Assembly (NCBI GenBank): GCA_965227145.1 | Contig: OZ245730.1 | Location: 5,518,001-5,582,000 of the forward strand | Origin: JACKAQ01 sp965227145 | Lineage (GTDB): Bacteria > Calditrichota > Calditrichia > RBG-13-44-9 > J075 | Length of the DNA stretch: 64,000 nucleotides | Reading direction: 5' to 3' | Shown here: positions 26,872 to 35,614 of the stretch, piece by piece | Position numbering within the stretch: position 1 is the first letter of the stretch | Layout of the letters: each line of letters opens with the position of its first letter | The notes under the pieces: model-generated | The model's input: the letters and a program-made list of their open reading frames with translations, nothing else | What the model was told of the DNA's origin: nothing | The model's database searches: none | Program-made: the position numbers and the translations under genes

Positions 26872-27867
26872 ATGGAATATCGTTTTTTGGGAAAATCCGG
26901 ATTGAAAGTATCGGCGCTTTCTTTTGGCGCATGGGTAACATTTGGCGATCAGATCGGCGAGGACATTGCGTATGCCGCAATGAAAGCCGCATACGATGCC
27001 GGCGTCAATTTTTTTGATAATGCGGAAGTCTATTCGCAAGGCAAAGCCGAAACGATGATGGGCAACGTTATCAAAAAAGCAGGCTGGACGCGTTCTGATC
27101 TGGTGGTTTCCACCAAAATATTTTGGGGCGGCAACGGCCCGAACGACAAAGGCTTATCGCGGAAACACATCATCGAAGGTACCGACGCCGCGCTGAAACG
27201 CCTGCAAATGGAATATGTCGATCTCATTTTCTGCCACCGCCCGGATTTATACACGCCCATCGAAGAAACCGTGCGGGCGATGAACCACGTCATCAATCAG
27301 GGCAAAGCATTTTATTGGGGAACCAGCGAATGGAGTGCCGAGCAAATTCGCGAAGCCTATCGCATCGCGCGGCAGGAGCACCTCATTCCGCCATTGATGG
27401 AACAGCCGCAATACAATATGCTGCATCGCGATCGCGTGGAAAAAGAATACGCGGCGCTGTACGACGAAATCGGTTTGGGCACCACCATCTGGAGCCCGCT
27501 GGCCAGCGGATTGCTCACCGGAAAATATAACAAAGGCATTCCCGATGGCACCCGTCTTTCGCTGCCGGATTACGAATGGCTGAAAAAACGGATTTTGAGC
27601 GAGGAAGGGCAAAAAAACATCGACAAAGTGCGCAAGCTGGAACCAATCGCCAATGATTTGGACATTTCGCTGCCGCAACTGGCGCTGGCCTGGTGCCTCA
27701 AAAATCCGAATGTTAGCACGGTTATCACCGGCGCATCCAAACCGGAGCAGGTGACGGAAAACATGAAAACGCTCGATGTCGTCAGCAAACTCACTGACGA
27801 TGTGATGGAAAAAATCGAAGCCGTACTGGATAATCGCCCCAAAACCGATCCGGATTGGCGCGGGTAA
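26872..27867 (+). CDS. Aldo/keto reductase (AKR6/Kv-beta-like)
   Basis: A 331-residue NADPH-dependent reductase. It opens MEYRFLGKSGLKVSALSFGA. Catalytic residues fit the family: Asp and Tyr in FFDNAEVYSQGKAE, Lys in VVSTKIFWGG, His in IFCHRPDLYTP. The cofactor region has PLASGLLTGKYN and VITGASKPEQV. The sequence is closest in pattern to the K+-channel beta-subunit/glyceraldehyde-3-phosphate reductase group. Substrate unknown. An AAGGAGG site precedes the ATG at 26872, which excludes 26 upstream codons of open frame. A terminator follows. Confidence 0.92.
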   Translation: MEYRFLGKSGLKVSALSFGAWVTFGDQIGEDIAYAAMKAAYDAGVNFFDNAEVYSQGKAETMMGNVIKKAGWTRSDLVVSTKIFWGGNGPNDKGLSRKHIIEGTDAALKRLQMEYVDLIFCHRPDLYTPIEETVRAMNHVINQGKAFYWGTSEWSAEQIREAYRIARQEHLIPPLMEQPQYNMLHRDRVEKEYAALYDEIGLGTTIWSPLASGLLTGKYNKGIPDGTRLSLPDYEWLKKRILSEEGQKNIDKVRKLEPIANDLDISLPQLALAWCLKNPNVSTVITGASKPEQVTENMKTLDVVSKLTDDVMEKIEAVLDNRPKTDPDWRG

Positions 27868-27949
27868 TTTTCTCAAAAACACCGCAAATTCTCGCGGATC
27901 ATTACAAATATTGAACATCTTATATTTTACAACCCATTGCCCCGGAACA

Positions 27950-27977
27950 CACTTCCGGGGTAATTTTTGGGCTGAAG
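27950..27977 (+). terminator. Terminator of the aldo/keto reductase gene
   Basis: Perfect 8-bp stem CCCCGGAA / TTCCGGGG with loop CACAC, followed by TAATTTTT. Confidence 0.75.
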
Positions 27978-28075
27978 TGATCCGGAATATCGCAATCGCA
28001 GCCGGAATGCCACATCTTCTCGAACCTTTCATTTTGATGCGAAACTGACTATATTACTATGGTTTGGGAGAATTT

Positions 28076-29008
28076 ATGAAAATTATACGCGCATTATGGA
28101 AGCTTCTCAAATTAACCGCGCTAAAATGGGAAGATGATAACATCGCATGGATGTCTGCGGCTCTGGCGTATTACACCTTGTTTTCGCTGGCGCCAACATT
28201 CATTATTCTGGTTGTTATCGGTGGAAAATTTTTTGGCGAGGAAGCCGTAAAAGGGCAAATCGTTTATTATCTGGAAGACCTGATCGGGCATAATTCCGCA
28301 CTGGTCATCCAAAACATGATTGAAGCCGGCGAAAGCCTGGCAACGCTGTCTTTCGGGAACATCATCGGTGTGTTGCTGGTGCTGTATGCGGCAACCAACG
28401 TATTTTTCCAGCTCAAAAATACGCTCAACGAAATTTGGGAAATTCCCAACGGGCAACGGCACTGGGTTGTCAGCATGTTGCTCAACCGCATTTTATCGGT
28501 GGTGATGGTGTTGTCCATCGGTATTTTGCTGCTCGGCAGCGTGCTGATCGACATTACGCTGGCGGTTTTTGACGAAATTTTGACGGAATTTATGCCGATG
28601 TTCGATCACGTTTCCATTTGGAAAGCGGCAAATTTGGGCATTTCGTTTGTGCTCAACGGCATCCTTTTTTCAGTAATTTACAAATACCTGCCGGACGCAA
28701 AAGTGAAATGGCAGGATGTGTGGCTGGGTGCGGCGATTGCCTCGTTTCTGTTCACTGCCAGTAAATTTTTGATCGCGTTATATTTGGGCAACAGCCAGAT
28801 TATCTCGCTGTTTGGCGCGGCCAGCTCATTTGTCGCGATTTTGGTGTGGGTGTATTTTTCCGCACAGCTGTTGCTTTTGGGCGCATCATTCACCCATTTT
28901 TATGCGTATGAATACGGATCACACGTTGGCGAGCCATACACCGGAAAACTGGCGATGAACGGTGCCAACCGGGAAATCGGGCAATCATCAATCAAAGAAC
29001 AGGATTAA
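28076..29008 (+). CDS. YihY/BrkB family membrane protein
   Basis: A 310-residue inner-membrane protein with about six helices. Family motifs are MSAALAYYTLFSLAPTFIIL, YAATNVFFQLKNTLNEIWEI, IYKYLPDAKVKWQDVWLGA and LVWVYFSAQLLLLGASFTHF. Members were once called RNase BN, which is wrong; the function is unresolved. GGGAG sits 5 bases before the ATG at 28076. It is the first gene of an apparent operon with sppA (13-base gap) and a CDP-alcohol phosphatidyltransferase. Confidence 0.92.
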   Translation: MKIIRALWKLLKLTALKWEDDNIAWMSAALAYYTLFSLAPTFIILVVIGGKFFGEEAVKGQIVYYLEDLIGHNSALVIQNMIEAGESLATLSFGNIIGVLLVLYAATNVFFQLKNTLNEIWEIPNGQRHWVVSMLLNRILSVVMVLSIGILLLGSVLIDITLAVFDEILTEFMPMFDHVSIWKAANLGISFVLNGILFSVIYKYLPDAKVKWQDVWLGAAIASFLFTASKFLIALYLGNSQIISLFGAASSFVAILVWVYFSAQLLLLGASFTHFYAYEYGSHVGEPYTGKLAMNGANREIGQSSIKEQD

Positions 29009-29021
29009 AGCGGAGATGCAA

Positions 29022-30773
29022 ATGAGAGAATGGCAAAAAATTTTGCTGTTGATAGCCATTTGTTTTGTGGCTGCGGGGCTTTTTTACCGGACGATGTTCC
29101 GGGAAATCAGTTCAACGACAACCGGTATTGCATCGCCGGCGATCCTGGAATTGACATTGTCCGGCACCATTCCCGAACGCGCTGCAGACGATCCGTTTCG
29201 CGATGCGCTGGGCGAAGGCGCATTTGTGACGATGCAGGACGCGCTCAAATTAATCCGCAACGCCAAACGCGACGATCGCATCAAAGCGCTGGTGCTGCGC
29301 CCGATGGGCATGGTTGCCGGATGGGCGAAAACAGATGAAATCCGCGACGCGCTGTTTTCCTTCAAAGAATCCGGAAAACCGCTGTACGCCTATCTCGATT
29401 TTGCCGGCGAACGCGAATATTATCTGGCGACTGTGGCGGATACCATTGTCGGGTTGAGCACCGGCATCTGGAACGTAAACGGCTTTGCCGCACGCCCGAC
29501 ATTCTTCAAACAAACCCTTGAAAAAATTGGCGTTAAAGCGGATTTTGTGGCGCATAAAGAATACAAAAACGCGCCGGACGAATACACTCGCGAGAGCATG
29601 TCTGCCCAACAGCGGCAAATTCTCAACACGATTGTTGATCAATATTATGGTGCGTTTTTCGATACGGTTTCCGCAAATCTGGATATGGTACCGGCAGAAT
29701 TGCAACGGCACATCGACACCGGATTATTCAGCATCCAAAAAGCGCACGAACTCGGCTTTATCGATACGCTGATGTATTACGAATCCTTCAAAACCCACCT
29801 CGAAAAACAGTTTGACAAAAAACCGAAATTTGTGGGCAACAGCACCTATGGCAAAGTGAGCGGCGCGGATTTGGGTATTTCCGCAACCGAAACTGTCGCG
29901 GTAATTTACGGTGTCGGCAGCATCATCGGCGGCGGCGAAGGGTTGTATCGCCAGGGCGAATTTATCACATCCGGCGGCATGTCCAAAGCCGTGCGCGACG
30001 CCGCGGAAGATGACGATATCAAAGCCATCATTTTGCGGATGGATAGTCCCGGCGGCTCCGGCACGGCATCGGATATCATCTGGCAGGAAATTATGGAAGC
30101 CCGCAAAAAGAAACCGGTCATCGCATCGATTTCCGATATGGCGGCGTCCGGCGGCTATTATCTGGCAATGGCGGCGGATACGATTATCGCGCATCCGCAC
30201 AGTTTGGTCGGCAGCATCGGTATTTATGCCGGCAAATTTTCGATGGGCGAATTGTATGAGAAAATCGGCATCACCGGCGAAACCGTTTCGCGCGGACGCA
30301 ATGCCGCAATGTTCAGCGATGCAACGCCGTTCACGCCGGAACAACGCCAAATTATGAGCGATTTTCTGCTGGAATTTTACAACGATTTTGTGAATAAAGT
30401 GGCCGAATCGCGCGGCATGACCCCGGAAAACGCCGAGTCGCTGGCAAAAGGACGGGTATGGACGGGCAGCGAAGGCAAAGCCAACGGGCTTGTTGATGAG
30501 CTCGGCGATTTCAGCGACGCCATTCGCATTGCCAAAGAAATGAGCGGCATTCCGCTGGACGATTCCGTAAAACTGGCGATTTATCCGCGTCTGGAATCCT
30601 ATTTCGAACGGCTGTTCAGCAGCCTGCCGTTTGCGATCGATGCCAAAATTGAGCTGCCGCCGTTGGTGAAACTGCCGCCGCACTTGCGGCAAATGTTGCT
30701 GGCGATGCCGCATTTTCAGCCCGGCGAGCCGCTGTTTTGGGAAATCAACGCATTCGAAACGGGGCAACAATGA
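29022..30773 (+). CDS. sppA: Signal peptide peptidase SppA, 67-kDa type
   Basis: A membrane-anchored serine protease that degrades cleaved signal peptides. The 583-residue protein has an N-terminal anchor (ILLLIAICFVAAGLFY) and two tandem S49 domains, as in E. coli SppA. The general-base lysine lies in VAHKEYKNAPDEYTRE in the first domain. The nucleophile lies in SDMAASGGYYLAMAAD, followed by GSIGIYAGKFSMGEL, in the second. The ATG at 29022 is 6 bases after CGGAG. Its stop overlaps the next start (ATGA). Confidence 0.93.
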   Translation: MREWQKILLLIAICFVAAGLFYRTMFREISSTTTGIASPAILELTLSGTIPERAADDPFRDALGEGAFVTMQDALKLIRNAKRDDRIKALVLRPMGMVAGWAKTDEIRDALFSFKESGKPLYAYLDFAGEREYYLATVADTIVGLSTGIWNVNGFAARPTFFKQTLEKIGVKADFVAHKEYKNAPDEYTRESMSAQQRQILNTIVDQYYGAFFDTVSANLDMVPAELQRHIDTGLFSIQKAHELGFIDTLMYYESFKTHLEKQFDKKPKFVGNSTYGKVSGADLGISATETVAVIYGVGSIIGGGEGLYRQGEFITSGGMSKAVRDAAEDDDIKAIILRMDSPGGSGTASDIIWQEIMEARKKKPVIASISDMAASGGYYLAMAADTIIAHPHSLVGSIGIYAGKFSMGELYEKIGITGETVSRGRNAAMFSDATPFTPEQRQIMSDFLLEFYNDFVNKVAESRGMTPENAESLAKGRVWTGSEGKANGLVDELGDFSDAIRIAKEMSGIPLDDSVKLAIYPRLESYFERLFSSLPFAIDAKIELPPLVKLPPHLRQMLLAMPHFQPGEPLFWEINAFETGQQ

Positions 30774-31348
30774 GCGATCAACGCCCGCTGTCGCAAAAAT
30801 TATTTGAAAAAGGCAAGGTGTTTACCCTTTCCAATTTCATGAGTTTTATCCGGTTGGTGGGTGCCTTTTATTTGTATCACGTAACCATGCAGCACCAAAC
30901 CGTGCTGGCAATTGTGGTAACTTTTGTGCTGGTGTTTACCGATTTTGCCGACGGATATTTTGCACGTAAACTCAATCAAATCAGCGAGTTGGGAAAAGTG
31001 CTCGATCCACTGGCAGACAAAGTGACCGCCGGACTGGTGTTCCTCGCGCTGTATCTGGAATACGGGCTGCCGTTCTGGATTGTCGCGGTGATCATCGGGC
31101 GGGACATTCTCATTTTACTCGGCTCGGCGTTTCTCATCACCAAACTGCCGTATGTAACGCCTTCGGCGATGCCCGGCAAAATTGCCGTTACGCTGCTCTC
31201 GCTGCTGTATCTGGTTTATCTGGTCGGATACGAGCCGCTCAAACTGCCGCTGGAATATCTGGCAATGGCGATGATTATCATTTCGACGATTCATTACGTA
31301 TTCGTATTTTTCAACAAATCAAGAGCGAATACAGCGAATAGTAAGTAA
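30770..31348 (+). CDS. CDP-alcohol phosphatidyltransferase (PgsA-like)
   Basis: A 192-residue inner-membrane enzyme of phospholipid synthesis. It carries the complete signature DG-x2-AR-x8-G-x3-D-x3-D in the stretch DFADGYFAR...GKVLDPLAD. About five membrane helices follow. The most likely product is phosphatidylglycerophosphate, as for PgsA, but the signature does not settle the acceptor alcohol. It overlaps the sppA stop by four bases and is therefore co-translated with it. Confidence 0.87.
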   Translation: MSDQRPLSQKLFEKGKVFTLSNFMSFIRLVGAFYLYHVTMQHQTVLAIVVTFVLVFTDFADGYFARKLNQISELGKVLDPLADKVTAGLVFLALYLEYGLPFWIVAVIIGRDILILLGSAFLITKLPYVTPSAMPGKIAVTLLSLLYLVYLVGYEPLKLPLEYLAMAMIIISTIHYVFVFFNKSRANTANSK

Positions 31349-31536
31349 CCGCAGAGGGCGCAAAGCGCACAGCGAAAAAAACTTCAACAAAACATAGACA
31401 TTCGGAATTTGTAGGAATAATAGCCACCATGAAACCGGTCATTCCTGCTCCGAAGGAGCGCCTTCGGCGCGAATGCAGGAATCTCCTCTGTGTTTTAATC
31501 TCTTTTTTATCTGCGATCTCCGCGTTCTTCGCGGTT
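31346..31536. mobile_element. MITE-like composite element with imperfect terminal inverted repeats
   Basis: The left end 31346-31382 (TAACCGCAGAGGGCGC..., ending in an A run) and the reverse complement of the right end 31500-31536 (TAACCGCGAAGAACGC...) align over about 36 bases with roughly two-thirds identity and exact outer TAACCGC. An ATTCCTGC...GCAGGAAT palindrome with an inner copy of the 26-bp repeat lies between them (31437-31487). No open frame is inside. The left end lies on the 3' codons of the CDP-alcohol transferase gene. Confidence 0.5.
31437..31487. repeat. ATTCCTGC...GCAGGAAT palindromic repeat with inserted hairpin
   Basis: GTCATTCCTGC and GCAGGAATC flank a CTCCGAAGGAG...CCTTCGG hairpin segment. 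The segment 31443-31468 is the inverted copy of 9990-10015. Confidence 0.75.
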
Positions 31537-31583
31537 AAAAAATCAGTCTGAATTGTATCTGGAAATCAAACAGGAAAATCCGT

Positions 31584-32411
31584 ATGAGCATAGACATGCA
31601 ATTGAAAGAAAGCCTGGCGTTTATCCGGCAGCACACCAAACAGCAACCGCGAATCGGGCTAATTTTGGGCTCCGGTTTGGGCGATTTTGCCGACACCCTC
31701 GATGGCGAAGATCGCATTCCCACCGCCGATATTCCCAATTACCCGCGATCCACGGTGCACGGACACAAAGGATTTTTGGTGTTCGGTAAAGTGGGCGGCG
31801 TTCCGGTGATCGCTGTTCAGGGACGAACCCATTTTTACGAAGGGCACGACATCGCCAAAGTGACATTTGTGGTGCGATTGATGGGCGAATTGGGTGTGGA
31901 AAAATTGCTGGTGACCAACGCTGCCGGCGGCGTAAATCCCCGATTTTCTCCCGGCGATTTGATGGCGATAGACGACCAGATCAACCTGATGTTTCGCAAT
32001 CCGCTGATCGGGCAGCCGGTGGGACCGGAGCCGCGATTCCCGGATATGTGCGGCAGCTATCACCCGCCGTTCACAGATTTGATCGAAGATATCGCGATTG
32101 AACTGGGCATCCGCATAAAGCGCGGTGTGTTGTTTGTCTCCACCGGACCGAATTACGAAACCGCAGCCGAAGTACGCATGATCCAGCGGTTTGGCGGCGA
32201 TGCCGCCAGCATGTCCACCGTGCCGGAGGTGATTGTGGCGCGGGCACGCGGCATCAAAGTGGCGGGCATTTCCTGCATCACCAATCACGCGACGGGCATC
32301 AGCACAGACCAGCTTTCCCATGAGGAAGTGACGGAAATTGCCACTCGCGTGAAACCGGAATTTCAGCGGTTGCTCCGGGCGCTTATCCCGAGGATGGATG
32401 GGTTGGCTTAG
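31584..32411 (+). CDS. punA: Purine nucleoside phosphorylase
   Basis: A 275-residue trimeric-type PNP that splits inosine or guanosine with phosphate to base and ribose-1-phosphate in purine salvage. Motifs: LILGSGLGDFAD (phosphate loop), GRTHFYEGHD, LLVTNAAGGVNPRFSPGDLM, VSTGPNYETAAEVRMI, DAASMSTVPEVIVARARG and ITNHATGIS (base-binding Asn). An AGGAAA-like site lies just upstream of the ATG at 31584. Confidence 0.94.
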   Translation: MSIDMQLKESLAFIRQHTKQQPRIGLILGSGLGDFADTLDGEDRIPTADIPNYPRSTVHGHKGFLVFGKVGGVPVIAVQGRTHFYEGHDIAKVTFVVRLMGELGVEKLLVTNAAGGVNPRFSPGDLMAIDDQINLMFRNPLIGQPVGPEPRFPDMCGSYHPPFTDLIEDIAIELGIRIKRGVLFVSTGPNYETAAEVRMIQRFGGDAASMSTVPEVIVARARGIKVAGISCITNHATGISTDQLSHEEVTEIATRVKPEFQRLLRALIPRMDGLA

Positions 32412-32412
32412 A

Positions 32413-32443
32413 AAGGATAAAGGGTGAAGGATAAAGGATAAAA
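32413..32443. repeat. GGATAAA tandem array, copy 1
   Basis: Imperfect tandem units (AAGGATAAAGGGTGAAGG, ATAAAGGATAAA) right after the purine nucleoside phosphorylase stop. The same pattern occurs inverted at 39779-39810. Confidence 0.7.
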
Positions 32444-32591
32444 AAAAACAGCAAAACGGTTTTAGCGATTCTACAAACAGTTCGCCCTTACAGGACTAAA
32501 ATCATCAAAGACAAATGTGAAAACGCCGTAGACGTGGCCTGTCTGTAGTACTTTAACACAAAAAAAATAACGCCGTAGGTGCGATTTGAAT

Positions 32592-33380
32592 TTATAACTT
32601 TGGCGAAACCGTAACCAAAAACCTGTTGCGGAGATCATCGCGCATACCCATTAACTTCTCGAACGGCTGATACCAGCCGTCATGTTTGCCGCCCCAGCCC
32701 ATGTTCAAATGAACGAAAAATTGCCCGTTTTGTAATACATAACCGTCGAGTACAGCGGCGTGTCCAAAGTCATCGCCGTTATCAAAATAAATCATCATCG
32801 GGCGGCGTGCGTCCATTTCTCGCTGTATCAACGCCCGGATTTCCGGCTGATTGTCCAACCAGGTTGCTTTGGTGTATTCATAAAATCCGACATCGCAATT
32901 CAAATGCGTTTCGATCCTGTCCATCATTGTTTCGTGTTCAACATATCCGGAGGCACCAAAATTGGTGTAAATCAGCGCAGCGATGTAATAGATATATTTG
33001 CCCACCTGTTCCATTGCCACGTCGCCGGATTGCGCATCGAGGCGATCCGCAAATTGCCCGTGATCGAATGGATAATCGCCCAAATCAACCACAATCTGTT
33101 TGCCGTTTGTCGTTGTGTAATCAATTTTTCCCGATGGATTCAGTTTGTGGAAATGGGCAATTTGGGCGATGGCAGTCGCCCAACATCCGGCGTCCGTATC
33201 GTGTTCAACAAACGCGGCGTAATCCCCAATTTGATGCCAGGTGGTTTGCAACAAATACGACGGCTCGCCATCGATTTCGACAAGATTCGGGCTTAACAAC
33301 ACGCGAGATAACATCTCAAAACATATGAGCAACGCTAAAACGGCAGTTATCGCATACAGGAATTTGCGTTTTATTTTCAC
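32592..33380 (-). CDS. Membrane-anchored C10 (streptopain-type) cysteine peptidase homologue
   Basis: A 262-residue protein with one N-terminal membrane anchor (residues 7-29). The rest matches the streptopain fold: catalytic Cys66 in TDAGCWATAIAQIAHFH (streptopain has GCVATA.AQ), catalytic His207 in FGHAAVLDGY, and the downstream HLNMGWGGKHDGWY block that carries the conserved Asn/Trp. No C10 pro-domain is present and the size is only that of the catalytic domain. It should act on the outer face of the inner membrane. Substrate unknown. Monocistronic. Confidence 0.8.
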   Translation of the reverse strand: MKIKRKFLYAITAVLALLICFEMLSRVLLSPNLVEIDGEPSYLLQTTWHQIGDYAAFVEHDTDAGCWATAIAQIAHFHKLNPSGKIDYTTTNGKQIVVDLGDYPFDHGQFADRLDAQSGDVAMEQVGKYIYYIAALIYTNFGASGYVEHETMMDRIETHLNCDVGFYEYTKATWLDNQPEIRALIQREMDARRPMMIYFDNGDDFGHAAVLDGYVLQNGQFFVHLNMGWGGKHDGWYQPFEKLMGMRDDLRNRFLVTVSPKL

Positions 33381-33498
33381 CGATCAAGCCCCGTTTATAA
33401 CACATTTAGATTCATTGTGTTGATCATTTAAGTTACGCTGGTATTGCAGATTTGTTGGTTTATTTGCGAAATTTCATTTGCAAGGGAACCTATGCGCA

Positions 33499-33525
33499 AA
33501 AAAAAGGGTGAACTGTCGCTCACCC
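33499..33525 (-). terminator. Terminator of the 33561 gene
   Basis: Minus-strand stem GGGTGA / TCACCC followed by a run of eight T (the A run at 33498-33505 on the plus strand). Confidence 0.7.
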
Positions 33526-33560
33526 CTGCATTCAAAATACGTTTCTGATATCCCGGTCGT

Positions 33561-34094
33561 TTATTCTTCGACCCAGCCGAGCGGCGCCAAACTGGTAATA
33601 ATGTCTACCATAATAACTTCGTTTTTTTCAAACGCATCCGGATCAGCAAAAATATACACGAGATAGTTGTTATCGTCGAGCGTCGCTGCCAGCAAAATCA
33701 ACCCGACAACTTCCCCGTCGATAACACCGGAACCGGAACCAATCACTCCCAAAATACCACCCGGAAGTTCGATCTCTTCATACTCACCCTCTGCTTCCAT
33801 ATTCATGGTTTCGACCTGAATATCAAACAGCTCTTTCGTGCTGACCGATTCATCTTTCACCGCTGTCAATACGAAAACGATGCCTTCGCCGGTGGCAGTC
33901 AACATTTCATCTTCTATTTCGGTTTCCCAACTGTCCGGGATATCAAACTGGATATCAAATGCTTCGGACTCGTATGTTACCCAATCTTGTGCCGATGCCG
34001 GTACCGTCAACAATCCAAAAAACATTGATAAAAAAATTGCGGTGATAAAACGTGTATTCATTTTCAAAAATGTTGCTGCCGTCCCGTTTTGCAT
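33561..34094 (-). CDS. Secreted protein of unknown function
   Basis: A 177-residue acidic exported protein. The signal peptide (ITAIFLSMFFGLLTVPASAQ) is cleaved before DWVTYESEAF. The mature part (FDIQFDIPDSWETEIE, FVLTAVKDESVSTKELFD) resembles single-domain periplasmic proteins of the PsbP/DUF1795-like alpha-beta type, but I do not assign a family. A TTGGAGG site fixes the ATG at 34094; an ATG at 34106 has none. It ends 22 bases before a terminator of its own. Confidence 0.7.
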   Translation of the reverse strand: MQNGTAATFLKMNTRFITAIFLSMFFGLLTVPASAQDWVTYESEAFDIQFDIPDSWETEIEDEMLTATGEGIVFVLTAVKDESVSTKELFDIQVETMNMEAEGEYEEIELPGGILGVIGSGSGVIDGEVVGLILLAATLDDNNYLVYIFADPDAFEKNEVIMVDIITSLAPLGWVEE

Positions 34095-34124
34095 TACTGC
34101 CTCCAAAAGTTGTTGTGGGTTAAT

Positions 34125-34151
34125 AAAAAAAGGGCGAACAACCGTTCGCCC
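34125..34151 (-). terminator. Terminator of the beta-helix gene
   Basis: Perfect stem GGGCGAAC / GTTCGCCC followed on the minus strand by a seven-base T run. The hairpin is identical to the mpl terminator at 11735-11754, in the opposite orientation. Confidence 0.85.
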
Positions 34152-34166
34152 TTTCGAATAAAATGA

Positions 34167-35528
34167 TTACCGAAGTAGAATCATTTTTCGGGTTTGAACA
34201 ACATTGCCAACGGAAAGGCGATAGAGGTAAACACCGCTGCTCACCGGTTTGCCAAACTGGTTGGTGCCATTCCATTTTACCGTAAATTTTCCGGCGGGCT
34301 GTAAGCTACTCACCAATGTTTTTACCAACTGTCCGGTAATGGTGTAAATTTCCAACGTCACATCTCCGGCGGCTGGCAGTTGAAAACCAATCGTCGTTTC
34401 GGGATTGAACGGGTTTGGATAATTGGCAAAGAGAGTAATTTTTGTGGGTATTGCGCTATCATCATCACCAATTGCGGTTACGTTTTGATTGTAATAAACT
34501 GCGCCCATATCCGCAACGGTGCCATCCGGGTCCAGCGGCATAGTGGGATCACCCGCATCAATTGCCGGGGAATTTTCGCTGAGTTGGTAATTTGGGGCAA
34601 ACAACGGATCAGCATCCAAACAGCCGGTGCCGAAAAAGTAGCTTGTATCTGCTCCCTCAATCAAAGAATATTGGGCGACAACAAGCGTATCGTTTCCGAA
34701 ATCAAATGATGGATTGTTGCCATAAATAATGCTGTTGATGATATACGTTGTATCCGCGCCATTGCCGTATGCTGCCACGCCTTCGGCACCGTTTCCGGCG
34801 ATGGTGCAGTGAATGAGTTTGGTGGCGTTGGAAGTAAACGACCGCAATGCCCGCGAATCGTTATCCACAATAAATGTGTTACTGATGGTGACAAATTGGC
34901 TGTAAGCTATCAAAATGGCATCTAAACCAAAATTGTTGGCGATCCAGCAACTATCGACGATGGTGCCAAACGCACCATTGCCGATGGCAATTCCCGGACC
35001 GACAAACGATGTGTTGTTGTAAATCCGGCAGTTGGAAATATAGGAATATTGCGATGACGCATAAATTCCTGCACCGCGATTGGAACTGCCAACCGTTTCG
35101 TTATTGTAAATATAGCAGTAGCGAATTGAGGGTGAGCTGGTTCTGATGTGAATTCCACCACCGCGAACGTTTGGCCAATCGCCGGTGCCCAACCCGTTGG
35201 TGATCGAAAAACCGGTTAATTCCGTACCGGCAGGTTCAAAATTCTGGATGGAAACCGTGGTGCTGTCTGCATTTCCATCGATCACGGTTTGGGAAATATA
35301 GGATGTATCGCCGGTTGTTAAAAACCAGGACGCGACCACCAATTTTTTCCCGTGAAAATCGACATTTTCCACATACGTTCCCGGTGCAACCAACACCGTA
35401 TCGCCTACCTGCGCACTGTCGATCGCTTGCTGAATGGTTCCAAAATCATCCGGCACATTTATGACATCAGCCATTGTTACAGCAGTAAAACCCAACCACA
35501 TTGTTACGATCAGAATCCATTTGTTCAT
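34167..35528 (-). CDS. Secreted right-handed beta-helix protein with sorting domain
   Basis: A 453-residue exported protein. The signal peptide (WILIVTMWLGFTAVTMA) precedes the opening VINVPDDFGTIQQAIDSAQ and GDTVLVAPGTYVENVDF, typical of pectin-lyase-like beta-helices. NosD-like repeats follow (IRYCYIYNNETVGSSNRGAG, ISNCRIYNNTSF, IVDSCWIANNFG). The C-terminal sorting domain has FANYPNPFNPETTIGFQLP and ends RKMILLR. It probably binds or cleaves polysaccharide, but no catalytic residues are assignable. GGAGG precedes the ATG at 35528. The tail is close to that of the next gene. Confidence 0.88.
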   Translation of the reverse strand: MNKWILIVTMWLGFTAVTMADVINVPDDFGTIQQAIDSAQVGDTVLVAPGTYVENVDFHGKKLVVASWFLTTGDTSYISQTVIDGNADSTTVSIQNFEPAGTELTGFSITNGLGTGDWPNVRGGGIHIRTSSPSIRYCYIYNNETVGSSNRGAGIYASSQYSYISNCRIYNNTSFVGPGIAIGNGAFGTIVDSCWIANNFGLDAILIAYSQFVTISNTFIVDNDSRALRSFTSNATKLIHCTIAGNGAEGVAAYGNGADTTYIINSIIYGNNPSFDFGNDTLVVAQYSLIEGADTSYFFGTGCLDADPLFAPNYQLSENSPAIDAGDPTMPLDPDGTVADMGAVYYNQNVTAIGDDDSAIPTKITLFANYPNPFNPETTIGFQLPAAGDVTLEIYTITGQLVKTLVSSLQPAGKFTVKWNGTNQFGKPVSSGVYLYRLSVGNVVQTRKMILLR

Positions 35529-35614
35529 GGATAAACCTCCATTGTTTAATTTGATCTGCAAAATTTTCGACCAAATTAATGGATTCTTCACAGGATTATG
35601 TGACTTAAGTAGAA

